DNA from: Nocardioides sp. Root140
GTDB lineage: Bacteria; Actinomycetota; Actinomycetes; Propionibacteriales; Nocardioidaceae
DNA: 64,000 nucleotides
Direction: 5' to 3'
Assembly (NCBI RefSeq): GCF_001426745.1
Contig: NZ_LMFI01000001.1
Span: forward strand, 844,000 to 907,999
Under the pieces are notes generated by a model. The model was not told where the DNA came from. It did not search any database and worked only from the letters and a program-made list of their open reading frames with translations. Positions 38,228-46,988 of this stretch are shown piece by piece; position 1 is the first letter of the stretch, and each line of letters opens with the position of its first letter. The translations under genes were made by a program, and so were the position numbers.

Positions 38228-39931
38228 TCAGACTGCCTCGAGTGCCTTCTCGCCGCGCAGCACCTCGTCGTCAGCGCGCTGCACCCAGTGGGCGAACAGC
38301 TCACCCTCCTCGCGCTGGGCGAGGTAGGCGCTGACCACGTTGGTGACGTAGTCGTCGAGACCCTTGGAGGTGACCTTGTGGGCACGGAGCTTCTTGCCGA
38401 GCGCGTTGATCAGGCCGATGCCACCACCGAGGTGCACCTGGAAGCCCTCGACCTGGTTGCCGTCCTCGTCCAGGACGAGCTGTCCCTTGAGGCCGATGTC
38501 GGCGATCTGGGTGCGGGCGCAGGCGTTCGGGCAGCCGTTGACGTTGATCGAGATCGGGGTGTCCAGGCCGGGGAAGCGACGCTCGAGCTCGGCGACCAGG
38601 TCGATCGAGCGCTGCTTGGTGTCGACGATCGCCAGCTTGCAGAACTCGATGCCGGTGCAGGCCATCGTCGAGCGGCGCCAGTGTGAGGGCCGCGCCGAGA
38701 GGCCGATGGTCTCGAGCTCGTCGGCGAAGGCCTCGACCTTGTCGCCGTCGACGCCGATCACCACGATCTTCTGGTACGCCGTGAGTCGGGCACCTGCCGC
38801 GCCGTACTTCTCGACGAGCTCACCCAGGCGGGTCAGCACGGTGCCGTCGATCCGGCCGACGGTGGGCGTGATGCCCACGTAGAACTTGCCGTCCTTCTGC
38901 TCGTGGATGCCGATGTGGTCGCCGTTCGCGGTGGCGAACTCGGGTGAGGTGCCGTCGACGAGCTTGCGCTCGAGGTACTCGTTCTCGAGGACCTCGCGGA
39001 ACTTCTCCACGCCCCAGTCGGCGACCAGGAACTTCAGTCGGGCCTTCGAGCGCAGTCGGCGGTAGCCGTAGTCGCGGAAGATCGAGACGACGCCCTCCCA
39101 GGCATCGGCCACCTCGTCGAGCGGGATCCACACGCCGAGCTTCTTGGCCAGCATCGGGTTGGTGGACAGGCCGCCGCCGACCCAGAGGTCGAAGCCGGGG
39201 CCGTGCTCGGGGTGGTCGACACCGACGAACGAGACGTCGTTGATCTCCGGCGCCGCATCGAGCGTGGGGTGGCCGGAGATGGAGGTCTTGAACTTGCGCG
39301 GCAGGTTGGAGTACTCCGGGTTGCCGATGTAGCGGCGACGGATCTCGGCCAGTGCTGGCGTGCCGTCGATGATCTCGTCCTTGGCGACGCCGGCGACGGG
39401 GGAGCCGAGGAACCCGCGCGGGCAGTCGCCGCACGCCTCGAGGGTGTCCAGGCCGACCGTGGAGAGGCGCTCCCAGATCTCGGGGACGCTCTTGATGTCG
39501 ATCCAGTGGTACTGGATGTTCTGGCGGTCGGTGACGTCGGCGGTGTTGCGGGCGAAGTCGGTGGAGATGCCGCCCAGCACCCGCAGCGCCTCCGCGGAGA
39601 GCAGGTTGCCGTCGCTGCGCACACGCATCATGAAGAACTTGTCGTCGAGCTCTTCCTCTTCGAGCGCGGCGGTCTTGCCGCCGTCCAGGCCCGGGGCGCG
39701 CTGCGTGTAGAGGCCCATCCAGCGGAAGCGGCCGCGCAGGTCGGCCGGGTCGATCGACTCGAAGCCGCGCTTGGAGTAGATGTTCCGGATGCGTGCCTCG
39801 ACGTTGAGCGGGTTGTCGTCCTTCTTGGACTGCTCGTTCTTGTTGAGCGGCTCGAGGTAGCCGAGGGCCCACTGGCCTTCTCCGCGCTTGGGGCGGGGGC
39901 GGGGCGTGCGTGCTGCGGGAGCGTCGTTCAT
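38228..39931 (-). CDS. sir: Ferredoxin-dependent sulfite (nitrite) reductase
   Basis: A 567-residue siroheme/[4Fe-4S] reductase. The ligands Cys425 and Cys431 ('ACTGIEFC') and Cys467 and Cys471 ('GCPNAC') are all present. Two ferredoxin-like half-domains ('RFRWMGLYTQR', 'FFMMRVRSDG') surround them. The next genes (cysH, chelatase) show it is sulfite reductase rather than nitrite reductase. GAAGGA precedes the ATG. It begins 145 bp after a candidate leader peptide. The ferredoxin donor is not in this cluster. Confidence 0.93.
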   Translation of the reverse strand: MNDAPAARTPRPRPKRGEGQWALGYLEPLNKNEQSKKDDNPLNVEARIRNIYSKRGFESIDPADLRGRFRWMGLYTQRAPGLDGGKTAALEEEELDDKFFMMRVRSDGNLLSAEALRVLGGISTDFARNTADVTDRQNIQYHWIDIKSVPEIWERLSTVGLDTLEACGDCPRGFLGSPVAGVAKDEIIDGTPALAEIRRRYIGNPEYSNLPRKFKTSISGHPTLDAAPEINDVSFVGVDHPEHGPGFDLWVGGGLSTNPMLAKKLGVWIPLDEVADAWEGVVSIFRDYGYRRLRSKARLKFLVADWGVEKFREVLENEYLERKLVDGTSPEFATANGDHIGIHEQKDGKFYVGITPTVGRIDGTVLTRLGELVEKYGAAGARLTAYQKIVVIGVDGDKVEAFADELETIGLSARPSHWRRSTMACTGIEFCKLAIVDTKQRSIDLVAELERRFPGLDTPISINVNGCPNACARTQIADIGLKGQLVLDEDGNQVEGFQVHLGGGIGLINALGKKLRAHKVTSKGLDDYVTNVVSAYLAQREEGELFAHWVQRADDEVLRGEKALEAV

Positions 39932-40075
39932 CGGATTCCTTCGGCGCTAAATCTTGACGCGCGATGCGAGGCTCCGACGCTGCGACATTGAAACGTCGGG
40001 TTGGCCTTCGACCGGCGCCCGTGGACTTGTCTGTCTGGGCGCCCGCTGCTCAGTGGTGGCTGGGCGGCGGGAGGG

Positions 40076-40165
40076 TCAGGACGGCCAACACATCATGCTG
40101 CTGATGCGCCCGAAGTCCACGTGGCGGCGGGCCACGAGGTGCTTGGACGTCTCAGCGCTGATCAT
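40076..40165 (-). CDS. Candidate leader peptide of the sulfite-assimilation operon
   Basis: A 29-codon frame ending 'LVARRHVDFGRISSMMCWPS' precedes sir by about 145 bp. 'RRHVD-x-x-R-(I/V)-x-S-x-x-C' closely matches the short leader peptides that stand before sulfur genes in Streptomyces and related actinobacteria; the single Cys near the end fits cysteine-sensing attenuation. The start ATG 40165 is the nearest; its ribosome site is weak, and a longer form is possible. The GC-rich stretch at 40040-40075 could form the alternative hairpins. Role in attenuation is inferred. Confidence 0.62.
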   Translation of the reverse strand: MISAETSKHLVARRHVDFGRISSMMCWPS

Positions 40166-40219
40166 GGGTAGGAGTCTCACCCTGCGGACGGCCTTCCCAC
40201 AACCGTGAATCTCATGGTG

Positions 40220-40234
40220 TGGACCCGAGGTCCA
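40220..40234. promoter_or_regulatory. Palindrome upstream of the sir leader
   Basis: TGGACCCGAGGTCCA is a perfect 6-bp palindrome with a 3-bp centre. It lies about 55 bp before the leader peptide start. An AT-rich CATTAT (minus strand) sits beside it and could be a -10 element. It may bind a sulfur regulator; unproven. Confidence 0.45.
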
Positions 40235-40356
40235 AATAATGGGACGGTTCATCGGCATTTCCGCCTCCGGCCGCACGGCGACGTGGGGCAGGTCACGTTG
40301 TCCGGCGCCGCCGGCCGGGGATGGGGTGTTCCCGGGGAGTCACTAGTGTGTGCCCC

Positions 40357-41799
40357 ATGACCGACCTGTCTGCCACGACCAGTTCCGCCTACAAGCAGGC
40401 CCTCGAGGTGATCGCCTCCGTGGAGCCGCGCATCGCGGAGGCCACCCGCCAGGAGCTGGCCGACCAGCGTTCCTCGCTCAAGTTGATCGCCAGCGAGAAC
40501 TACGCGTCGCCGGCCGTGCTGCTCACCATGGGCACCTGGTTCAGCGACAAGTACGCCGAGGGCACCGTCGGTCACCGGTTCTACGCGGCCTGCCAGAACG
40601 TCGACACGGTCGAGTCCCTGGCTGCCGAGCACGCACGCGAGCTGTTCGGGGCGCCGTACGCCTATGTGCAACCGCACTCCGGCATCGACGCCAACCTGGT
40701 TGCGTTCTGGTCGATCCTGGCGCACCGCATCGAGTCCCCGGCGCTGGAGAAGTACGGCGTCAAGGGAGTCAACGACCTGTCCGAGGCTGACTGGGAGTCG
40801 CTGCGCCACGAGTTCGGCAACCAGCGCCTGCTCGGCATGTCCCTCGACTCGGGTGGCCACCTCACCCACGGCTTCCGGCCCAACATCAGCGGCAAGATGT
40901 TCCACCAGCAGCAGTACGGCACCGACCCGGAGACCGGGCTGCTCGACTACGACGTCGTGCGCGCGAAGGCCAAGGAGTTCAAGCCGCTGGTGCTGGTCGC
41001 CGGCTACTCGGCGTACCCGCGCCGGGTGAACTTCGCCAAGATGCGCGAGATCGCCGACGAGGTCGGCGCGACTCTCATGGTCGACATGGCCCACTTCGCC
41101 GGTCTGGTCGCCGGCAAGGTGTTCACCGGCGAGGAGAACCCGGTGCCCTACGCGCACATCACGACCACGACGACGCACAAGTCGCTGCGCGGCCCGCGCG
41201 GTGGCCTCGTGCTCGCGCAGGAGGAGTACGCCTCCTCGGTCGACCGCGGTTGCCCGATGGTCCTCGGCGGTCCGCTCTCGCACGTGATGGCGGCCAAGGC
41301 CGTCGCCCTGGCCGAGGCGCGTCGGCCCGAGTTCGCGACGTACGCCCAGAACATCGCCGACAACGCCAAGTCGCTGGCCGAGGGGTTCATGACCCGCGAC
41401 GCCAAGCTCGTCACCGACGGCACCGACAACCACATCGTGCTGCTCGACGTGGCGAAGTACGGCCTCACCGGCCGTCAGGCCGAGTCGGCCCTGCTCGACG
41501 CCGGCGTGGTGACCAACCGCAACTCGGTGCCCAACGACCCGAACGGCGCCTGGTACACCACCGGCATCCGCTTCGGTACGCCGGCGCTCACCACGCGCGG
41601 CTTCGGCCACGACGAGTTCGACAAGGTGGCCGAGCTGGTCGTCGACGTGCTCACCAACACCGAGGCCGGCACGAACAAGGCCGGGGCGCCGTCGAAGGCG
41701 ACGTACCAGCTCGCCGACGGCGTGGCCGACCGCACCAAGGCAGCCTCGGCCGAGATGCTCGACAAGCACCCGCTCTACCCCGGCCTCGACCTGGCCTGA
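40357..41799 (+). CDS. glyA: Serine hydroxymethyltransferase
   Basis: A 480-residue PLP enzyme, about 60 residues longer than the common form because of an inserted stretch around residues 130-200 ('[21 protein letters not shown]...'). Lys275 in '[15 protein letters not shown]' holds PLP; '[11 protein letters not shown]', '[15 protein letters not shown]' and '[11 protein letters not shown]' are family motifs. It interconverts serine and glycine with tetrahydrofolate. No glycine riboswitch seen upstream. The gene is followed by two identical copies of repeat B. Confidence 0.95.
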   Translation: MTDLSATTSSAYKQALEVIASVEPRIAEATRQELADQRSSLKLIASENYASPAVLLTMGTWFSDKYAEGTVGHRFYAACQNVDTVESLAAEHARELFGAPYAYVQPHSGIDANLVAFWSILAHRIESPALEKYGVKGVNDLSEADWESLRHEFGNQRLLGMSLDSGGHLTHGFRPNISGKMFHQQQYGTDPETGLLDYDVVRAKAKEFKPLVLVAGYSAYPRRVNFAKMREIADEVGATLMVDMAHFAGLVAGKVFTGEENPVPYAHITTTTTHKSLRGPRGGLVLAQEEYASSVDRGCPMVLGGPLSHVMAAKAVALAEARRPEFATYAQNIADNAKSLAEGFMTRDAKLVTDGTDNHIVLLDVAKYGLTGRQAESALLDAGVVTNRNSVPNDPNGAWYTTGIRFGTPALTTRGFGHDEFDKVAELVVDVLTNTEAGTNKAGAPSKATYQLADGVADRTKAASAEMLDKHPLYPGLDLA

Positions 41800-41806
41800 C
41801 CCCGAA

Positions 41807-41849
41807 TTCCGCTGGTTGAGGAGGTCGCCCTGGCGACCGTCTCGAAACC
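41807..41849 (+). repeat. Dispersed repeat B, forward copy at glyA 3' side
   Basis: A 43-nt unit starting TTCCGCTGGTTGAGGAG and ending CTCGAAACC. It is identical to 41880-41922. Confidence 0.92.
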
Positions 41850-41879
41850 CGGCGCCGGATGGTCCGGCCGGGCGGGGCG

Positions 41880-41922
41880 TTCCGCTGGTTGAGGAGGTCG
41901 CCCTGGCGACCGTCTCGAAACC
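41880..41922 (+). repeat. Dispersed repeat B, second identical forward copy
   Basis: All 43 bases match the unit at 41807-41849; the two are separated by 30 bp. It lies 65 bp before the GIY-YIG gene. Confidence 0.92.
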
Positions 41923-41987
41923 AGCCGTTGTCCACAGGACTGAGTTTGGCTCTTGAACGGCCGTCGAGTCGGCGGCCAGGATCTGGC

Positions 41988-42293
41988 ATGCCTTGGACCT
42001 ACATTCTCGAGTGCGCTGATGGGGCGTTCTACGTCGGCAGCACCGTCGATCTCGAGCGGCGACTGAGCGAACATGACGAGGGGCTGGGTGCTGCTTTCAC
42101 GCGCCGGCGTAGACCCGTGCGCCTCGTCTGGTCTGCCGAGTTCTCCAGGGTCGATGAGGCGTATGCGCTCGAGAAGCGCATTCAGGGTTGGGGACGACGC
42201 AAGAGGATCGCGCTGATTGAAGGGCGTGTTGAGGAGTTGAGAGGCTTGTCGAGTCGGAGCTGGGCGGCAAGGCGTGCGAGAGATGGTGGGTAG
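41988..42293 (+). CDS. GIY-YIG nuclease-domain protein
   Basis: A 101-residue GIY-YIG protein: 'YILECADGAFYVGSTVDLERRLSEH' holds the Y-I/Y-V-G motifs and catalytic Arg; 'RPVRLVWSAEFSRVDEAYALEKRIQGWGRRKRIALI' has the later Glu. The domain is of the UPF0213/YhbQ type. It is flanked by forward repeats on the left (41807-41922) and reverse repeats on the right (42296-42389), with its stop touching the right block. Base use looks less GC-rich than neighbours. It may act in DNA repair, or be a mobile cargo gene. Confidence 0.83.
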   Translation: MPWTYILECADGAFYVGSTVDLERRLSEHDEGLGAAFTRRRRPVRLVWSAEFSRVDEAYALEKRIQGWGRRKRIALIEGRVEELRGLSSRSWAARRARDGG

Positions 42294-42295
42294 CT

Positions 42296-42389
42296 GGTTT
42301 CGAGACGGTCGCGAGAGCGACCTCCTCAACCAGCGGGAGCGGGCGACACCTTCAACCAGCGGGAGTAGGCGACCTCCTCAACCAGCGGA
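42296..42389 (-). repeat. Dispersed repeat B, reverse array of one full and two partial units
   Basis: 42296-42338 is the reverse complement of the 43-nt unit at 41807 with few changes. Two shorter pieces follow, each ending in CTTCAACCAGCGG or CTCAACCAGCGG (42343-42364 and 42369-42389). It fills the space up to the response-regulator gene end. Confidence 0.85.
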
Positions 42390-42395
42390 CCCGGA

Positions 42396-43076
42396 TCAGC
42401 GCCAGCGGTACTCGACCTCGGGGCGACCGCTGCCGCCGTACCGCGGGGCCCGGTCGACCAGTCCGGTGTCGGCCAGGTGCTCGAGGTAGCGGCGGGCGGT
42501 GACCCTCGAGGAACCAGTTGCCGCGGCCACCTCGCTGGCCGACATCGCCGTGCCTGATCCGCGCAGGGCGTCGGTCACGTGCTGCAGCGACTCCGCGCTC
42601 ATGCCCTTGGGGAGGGCGGCCGACGAACCTTTGGTGCGCAGGGTCCCGAGCATCTGGTCGACCTGGTCCTGGGCGACCTCGTCGCTGCCGCCGGTGAACT
42701 GGCTGCGATAGGTGGCGTACTGCTCGAGCTTGCCGCGGAACGTGGCGAAGGTGAACGGCTTGAGCAGGTAGAGGACCACGCCCTGTGCCACCGCGTGGCG
42801 TACGACGTCCGCGTCGCGCGCCGACGTCACCGCAATCACGTCGCACAGGTGGCCCGCTGCCCTGAGCCGTTGGAGCAGTCCCAGGCCGTGGCCGTCGGGC
42901 AGGTGCATGTCGAGCAGGATCAGGTCGACGTGTCGGTCCCCGCCGAGGTGGCGCATCGCCTCGCCGGCCGAGCGGGCCACCCCGGCGACCTCGAAACCGT
43001 CGATGCGGTCGAGGTACTCACTGTGTGCCTCGGCGGCCAGGGCCTCGTCCTCGACGATGAGGACCCGGACTGTCAT
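42396..43076 (-). CDS. Response regulator, CitB/DcuR type
   Basis: A 226-residue regulator: receiver domain with Asp9-Glu10-like acidic pocket, phospho-acceptor Asp56 ('LILLDMHLPDG'), Lys in 'LLKPFTF', and a C-terminal helix-turn-helix ('AMSASEVAAATGSSRVTARRYLEHLADTGLV'). This is the layout of CitB/DcuR regulators of C4-dicarboxylate/citrate uptake. It overlaps the kinase stop by 4 bp. The transporter dctA lies 2.4 kb away and is the likely target. Confidence 0.9.
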   Translation of the reverse strand: MTVRVLIVEDEALAAEAHSEYLDRIDGFEVAGVARSAGEAMRHLGGDRHVDLILLDMHLPDGHGLGLLQRLRAAGHLCDVIAVTSARDADVVRHAVAQGVVLYLLKPFTFATFRGKLEQYATYRSQFTGGSDEVAQDQVDQMLGTLRTKGSSAALPKGMSAESLQHVTDALRGSGTAMSASEVAAATGSSRVTARRYLEHLADTGLVDRAPRYGGSGRPEVEYRWR

Positions 43077-44665
43077 GACGTGCCTCCCAGGGTGACGACG
43101 AACGCCGCCCCGCCCAGGGTCGACGGGCCGATCTCGACGCTGCCCCCGTGCCGGCGGGCAGCCTGGCCGACCAGGGCGAGACCGACGCCATGCCCGCCTT
43201 CGGCGTCCGAGGTGGCCTTCGTGGTCCAGCCCCTTTCGAGGACGTGGCGCGCGTCGTCGTCGCTGAGGCCGGGACCGCTGTCCTCGACGATGATCTTGAG
43301 CTGGGCACCCGATCCGCCGACCGTCACCGCGACGCGACGCGCGTCCCGGCCGGCCACGGCGTCGAGGGCGTTGTCGATCAGGTTGCCCAGGATCGTGACC
43401 AGGTCCCGGGCGGGTACGTCGACCGCCCCCGGCGGCACCTCCCCGTCGACCGACAGACTGATGCCGCGCTCGGCCGCCTCGGAGGTCTTGCCCAGCAGCA
43501 GCGCCGCGACGACGGGCTCGCCCACGGCGCTGACCACCCGGTCGGTGAGCATCTGGGCGAGCTGGAGCTCCTCGGTGGCGAAGTCGACCGCCTCCGCGGG
43601 TCGCCCCATCTCGATCAGGGAGACCACGGTGTGCAGGCGGTTCGACGCCTCGTGGGTCTGCGCCCGCAGGGTGTCGGTCAACCCGCGCACCACGTCGAGC
43701 TCACCCGTGACGGCCTGCAGGTCGGTGTGGTCGCGCAGGGTCACCACGGCACCCACGTCGCGATCGGCCCACGTCGCCGGCGCGGAGCTGACCACCAGCA
43801 CATGGTCGCCGGCGACGTAGATGTCGTCGGACTCGGCCGTGTCTCCGACCGCGGCGGCCACGAGGCCGGGAGGGAGACCCAGCTCGTGGACCGACCGGCC
43901 CACCACGTCCTCGGGGAGACTGAGCAGCCGCCGGGCCTCGTCGTTGGCGAGCTGCACGATGCCCTCGCTGTCCAGCAACAGGAGTCCCTCACGGACCGCG
44001 TGCAGCACCGCGCTGTAGTACTCGTACATCCGGGTCATCTCCCGCTCGCCCATGCCGTGCGTCTGCCTCCGGAGTCGTCGGCTGACCAGCCAGGCGCCGA
44101 GCACTCCCACGCCGAGTACGACGGCCGCGCAGATGCCGACAAGCAGGAGGTCCTGGCGCAGCTGGTCGTCGACGCGGTCGACGGTGATGCCGACCGAGAC
44201 CAGGGCCACGACCTGGTTGCCGTCGAGGACCGGGACCACCGAGCGGACCGAAGGCCCGAGCGTTCCTCTGTACTCCTGCGTGAACGTGCCGCCCTCGGGC
44301 GCATCGCCGAGGTCACCCACGAACGGCTTGCCGATCCGATCCGGCTCGGGATGGGTGAACCGGGTGCGGTCGAGGTCCATCACGACGACGAAGTCGACGC
44401 CGGTGTCGACCCGCACGCGTTCGGCGTACGGCTGGAGCCGGACGGACGGGTCCGTCGACGCCAGGGCACTCAACGTGGTGGGGGAGTCGGCAACGGTCCG
44501 GGCCACGGCGACGGCACGGTCGGCGGCGTCGGCGCGCACATCACGCCTGGCGTCGTACGCCGCCAGGGCAACCGCCGCGACCACCAGGGCCAGGACGACC
44601 AGCACCTGCAGTTGCAGCATCTGACGTGCGACCGAACCTTCCCGGAGGCCGCGAATGCTGGGCAT
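43073..44665 (-). CDS. Sensor histidine kinase, CitA/DcuS type
   Basis: A 530-residue membrane kinase: first helix near 20-40 ('MLQLQVLVVLALVVAAVALAAY'), an outside PAS/Cache sensor of about 120 residues ('DFVVVMDLDRTRFTHPEPDRIGKPFVGD'), second helix ('LLLVGICAAVVLGVGVLGAWLV'), a cytoplasmic PAS, the CitA-type H-box ('QTHEASNRLHTVVSLIEMG') and ATPase ('LGNLIDNALDAVAG', 'VEDSGPGL', 'GHGVGLALV'). It senses extracellular dicarboxylates in known relatives. ATG 44665 is chosen; a GTG at 44683 would add 6 residues. Confidence 0.9.
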   Translation of the reverse strand: MPSIRGLREGSVARQMLQLQVLVVLALVVAAVALAAYDARRDVRADAADRAVAVARTVADSPTTLSALASTDPSVRLQPYAERVRVDTGVDFVVVMDLDRTRFTHPEPDRIGKPFVGDLGDAPEGGTFTQEYRGTLGPSVRSVVPVLDGNQVVALVSVGITVDRVDDQLRQDLLLVGICAAVVLGVGVLGAWLVSRRLRRQTHGMGEREMTRMYEYYSAVLHAVREGLLLLDSEGIVQLANDEARRLLSLPEDVVGRSVHELGLPPGLVAAAVGDTAESDDIYVAGDHVLVVSSAPATWADRDVGAVVTLRDHTDLQAVTGELDVVRGLTDTLRAQTHEASNRLHTVVSLIEMGRPAEAVDFATEELQLAQMLTDRVVSAVGEPVVAALLLGKTSEAAERGISLSVDGEVPPGAVDVPARDLVTILGNLIDNALDAVAGRDARRVAVTVGGSGAQLKIIVEDSGPGLSDDDARHVLERGWTTKATSDAEGGHGVGLALVGQAARRHGGSVEIGPSTLGGAAFVVTLGGTS

Positions 44666-44756
44666 GGGCGCATTGTGCCGCACTCTCTGCTGATCGGCAG
44701 TCGGGAACAGGCCCGTTCGAGGGTCTCCGTCGGGCGCGCGGACACGTACGCGTGGG

Positions 44757-45320
44757 TCAGGGCAGCTTGAAGACGAGGAGGTTGAAGTCGTCGCAGGGGA
44801 CGCCGCCGCCGAACTGGACCGCCAGCTTGTCGTTGATGCTGGTGAAGCTCGTCGTCAGGTTGCCGCACGAGTGGGCCACCACGGGCACGAATCTCGTGCG
44901 GTCGAAGGGCTGGGAGAGGGTCACGAGGTACCAGCCGTTCGACGCCCACCACGTCACCGCGGGGATCCCGAATGCGTGCTGGACGCTCGGGGTGAGTGCG
45001 CCGGTGACGTGGGCGCCGGCGACAGGCGTCGACCAGGAGGGCGCGAAGGCCGAGGCGTCCTTGCCGTCGATCCGATCCGCATTGAGGTTGGTCACCCGGC
45101 CAGTGCCGTTGACGATCATCGGAGCGCTGCCCCGGGTCCGGGTGGTGAGCCGCAGCACCGGGCCCGTCGTGGTTCGGGCGACCACGGTCTGTCGGTCCGC
45201 CGTGTTGACCTTGCCGAGGACCAGGCTTCTGCCGGTGGCGGCGAAGGTTGTGTAGTCAGCGCACGTGAGCAGGACGACGGCGATGAGGAGAGCGGTCAGG
45301 GTGACCTTGAAGCGGCGCAT
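44757..45320 (-). CDS. Secreted protein of unknown function
   Basis: A 187-residue exported protein: signal helix 'FKVTLTALLIAVVLLTCADYTTFA', then 'TGRSLVLGKVNTADRQTVV', 'LRLTTRTRGSAPMIVNGTGRVTNLNADRIDGKDAS'. This opening is common among Nocardioides-type secreted proteins of unknown role. The AAGGAGGA site is strong. It is divergent from dctA with the 16-bp palindrome (45345-45382) between, close to its ribosome site. Confidence 0.78.
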   Translation of the reverse strand: MRRFKVTLTALLIAVVLLTCADYTTFAATGRSLVLGKVNTADRQTVVARTTTGPVLRLTTRTRGSAPMIVNGTGRVTNLNADRIDGKDASAFAPSWSTPVAGAHVTGALTPSVQHAFGIPAVTWWASNGWYLVTLSQPFDRTRFVPVVAHSCGNLTTSFTSINDKLAVQFGGGVPCDDFNLLVFKLP

Positions 45321-45344
45321 GGCAGGTCCTCCTTTCGCAAAATG

Positions 45345-45382
45345 GTCAGTGTCCCTGACTAAAAATAGTCAGGGACACTGAC
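45345..45382. repeat. Perfect 16-bp palindrome with 6-nt loop
   Basis: GTCAGTGTCCCTGACT (45345-45360) is followed by AAAAAT and its exact complement (45367-45382). It lies in the divergent gap between the secreted-protein gene and dctA. Equal use as operator, hairpin, or both is possible. Confidence 0.9.
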
Positions 45383-45416
45383 GAAAAAGTCAAGCAGTGA
45401 ACTCAACGAACACAAC

Positions 45417-45432
45417 AGTGACGGGCGTCACA
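45417..45432. promoter_or_regulatory. CRP/GlxR-like site upstream of dctA
   Basis: AGTGACGGGCGTCACA contains GTGA-N6-TCAC exactly, the core of cAMP-CRP and GlxR sites. It lies 56 bp before the dctA ATG, a position suited to carbon-source control. Confidence 0.6.
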
Positions 45433-45488
45433 GGACCGCAGAGCATGGCTGCACGGGGAAATCGACCCGGACCCACTCTGGAGGACAC

Positions 45489-46898
45489 ATGAGCACCATC
45501 ACCGAGAACCAGGGGACGCCGCCCGGCGTCTCCCGGCGCAAGGACCGGACGCACTACCTCTACCTGGCGGTGATCGCCGCGGTCGGCCTCGGGATCACCG
45601 TGGGCATGGTCGCGCCCGATCTCGCGGTGGAGTTCAAGCCGCTCGGCACCGCCTTCGTCGGCCTGATCAAGATGATGATCCAGCCCGTGATCTTCTGCAC
45701 GATCGTCCTCGGCGTCGGTTCGGTGCGCAGCGCCGCCAAGGTCGGCAAGGTCGGCGGACTGGCGCTCGCGTACTTCACCGTGATGTCCACGGTCGCGCTG
45801 GGCATCGGGATGCTGGTCGGCAACGTCCTCCACCCGGGATCCGGCCTCCACCTCGACGCCAGCAGCGCCGGCGCCGGTCAGGAGCAGGCGGCGGGCGCGC
45901 ACGGCAGCACCACCGACTTCCTGGTCGGGATCATCCCCGACTCGATGCTGTCGTCGCTGACCTCCGGCGAGGTGCTCCAGACCCTGCTCATCGCGCTCAT
46001 GGTCGGCTTCGCCCTCCAGGCCATGGGCCGGAGCGGTGAGCCGGTGCTCCGCGGGGTCGGTCACCTGCAGCGCTTGGTCTTCCGGGTCCTCTCGATGATC
46101 ATGTGGGCGGCTCCCATCGGTGCCTTCGGTGCCATCGCCGCAGTCGTCGGCGAGACCGGAGCGGGCGCCCTCAAGAGCCTGGCCGTCCTGATGATCGGCT
46201 TCTACGTCACCTGCGCGCTCTTCGTCTTCGTCGTGCTCGGCACGCTGCTCAAGGTCACCACCGGCATCAACATCTTCTCCCTGCTGCGCTACCTGGCCCG
46301 GGAGTTCCTCCTGATCGTGTCGACCTCCTCGTCGGAGTCCGCCCTGCCGCGGCTCATCGCGAAGATGGAGCACGCCGGTGTCGACAAGCCGACCGTCGGC
46401 GTCGTCGTACCGACCGGCTACTCGTTCAACCTCGACGGCACGGCGATCTACCTGACGATGGCGTCTCTCTTCATCGCCAGCGCGCTGGGGGACCCGCTGT
46501 CGATCGGCGAGCAGGTCTCGTTGCTTCTGTTCATGATGATCGCCTCGAAGGGCGCGGCCGGCGTCACGGGTGCCGGCATGGCCACCCTGGCCGGCGGGCT
46601 CAGCTCGCACCGGCCGGAGCTGCTCGACGGAGTCGGCCTGATCGTCGGCATCGACCGGTTCATGTCCGAGGCCCGCGCGGTCACGAACTTCGCCGGCAAC
46701 GCCGTGGCCACGGTGCTCGTCGGTTCATGGACCGGGGGCCTCGACAGGGCGCGGATGGACCGGGTGCTGGCCGGCCAGGAGCCGTTCGACGAGACCACGA
46801 TGGTCGACGACCACGAGACCGCGGAGCCGCAGGCGCCCGCCGAGCAGGCCTCGGACGTCCAGGTGCCCGCCGTACGCCGCGAGACCGCCGACGTCTAG
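45489..46898 (+). CDS. dctA: C4-dicarboxylate:cation symporter
   Basis: A 469-residue DAACS transporter with about eight membrane helices plus two re-entrant loops. 'STSSSESALPRLIAKMEHAG' (serine-rich loop) and 'VVPTGYSFNLDGTAIYLTMASLFIA' are the substrate-binding signatures, and 'KGAAGVTGAGMATLAG' is the second hairpin. It takes up succinate, fumarate or malate with Na+ or H+. The CitA/CitB-type system upstream is the likely regulator. Unusual acidic C-terminal tail of about 40 residues. Confidence 0.92.
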   Translation: MSTITENQGTPPGVSRRKDRTHYLYLAVIAAVGLGITVGMVAPDLAVEFKPLGTAFVGLIKMMIQPVIFCTIVLGVGSVRSAAKVGKVGGLALAYFTVMSTVALGIGMLVGNVLHPGSGLHLDASSAGAGQEQAAGAHGSTTDFLVGIIPDSMLSSLTSGEVLQTLLIALMVGFALQAMGRSGEPVLRGVGHLQRLVFRVLSMIMWAAPIGAFGAIAAVVGETGAGALKSLAVLMIGFYVTCALFVFVVLGTLLKVTTGINIFSLLRYLAREFLLIVSTSSSESALPRLIAKMEHAGVDKPTVGVVVPTGYSFNLDGTAIYLTMASLFIASALGDPLSIGEQVSLLLFMMIASKGAAGVTGAGMATLAGGLSSHRPELLDGVGLIVGIDRFMSEARAVTNFAGNAVATVLVGSWTGGLDRARMDRVLAGQEPFDETTMVDDHETAEPQAPAEQASDVQVPAVRRETADV

Positions 46899-46918
46899 CC
46901 AGGACGGGCGATTACGCG

Positions 46919-46962
46919 GACGGGCTCGACGCTCGGGGGAGACCCCGGGCGTCGAGCCCGTC
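46919..46962 (+). terminator. Strong hairpin downstream of dctA
   Basis: GACGGGCTCGACGC (46919-46932) pairs perfectly with 46949-46962; a further six pairs with one G-T leave a GAGA loop, giving a 20-bp stem. It stands between two convergent genes, so may end both; there is no T-run. Confidence 0.8.
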
Positions 46963-46988
46963 GGTGCGTCAGGCCGTCGGTCGTGGAC

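Noticed and set aside
40166..40356. Glycine riboswitch before glyA
   Set aside because: No conserved paired-aptamer sequence could be found; the region fits the leader of the opposing sir operon better.
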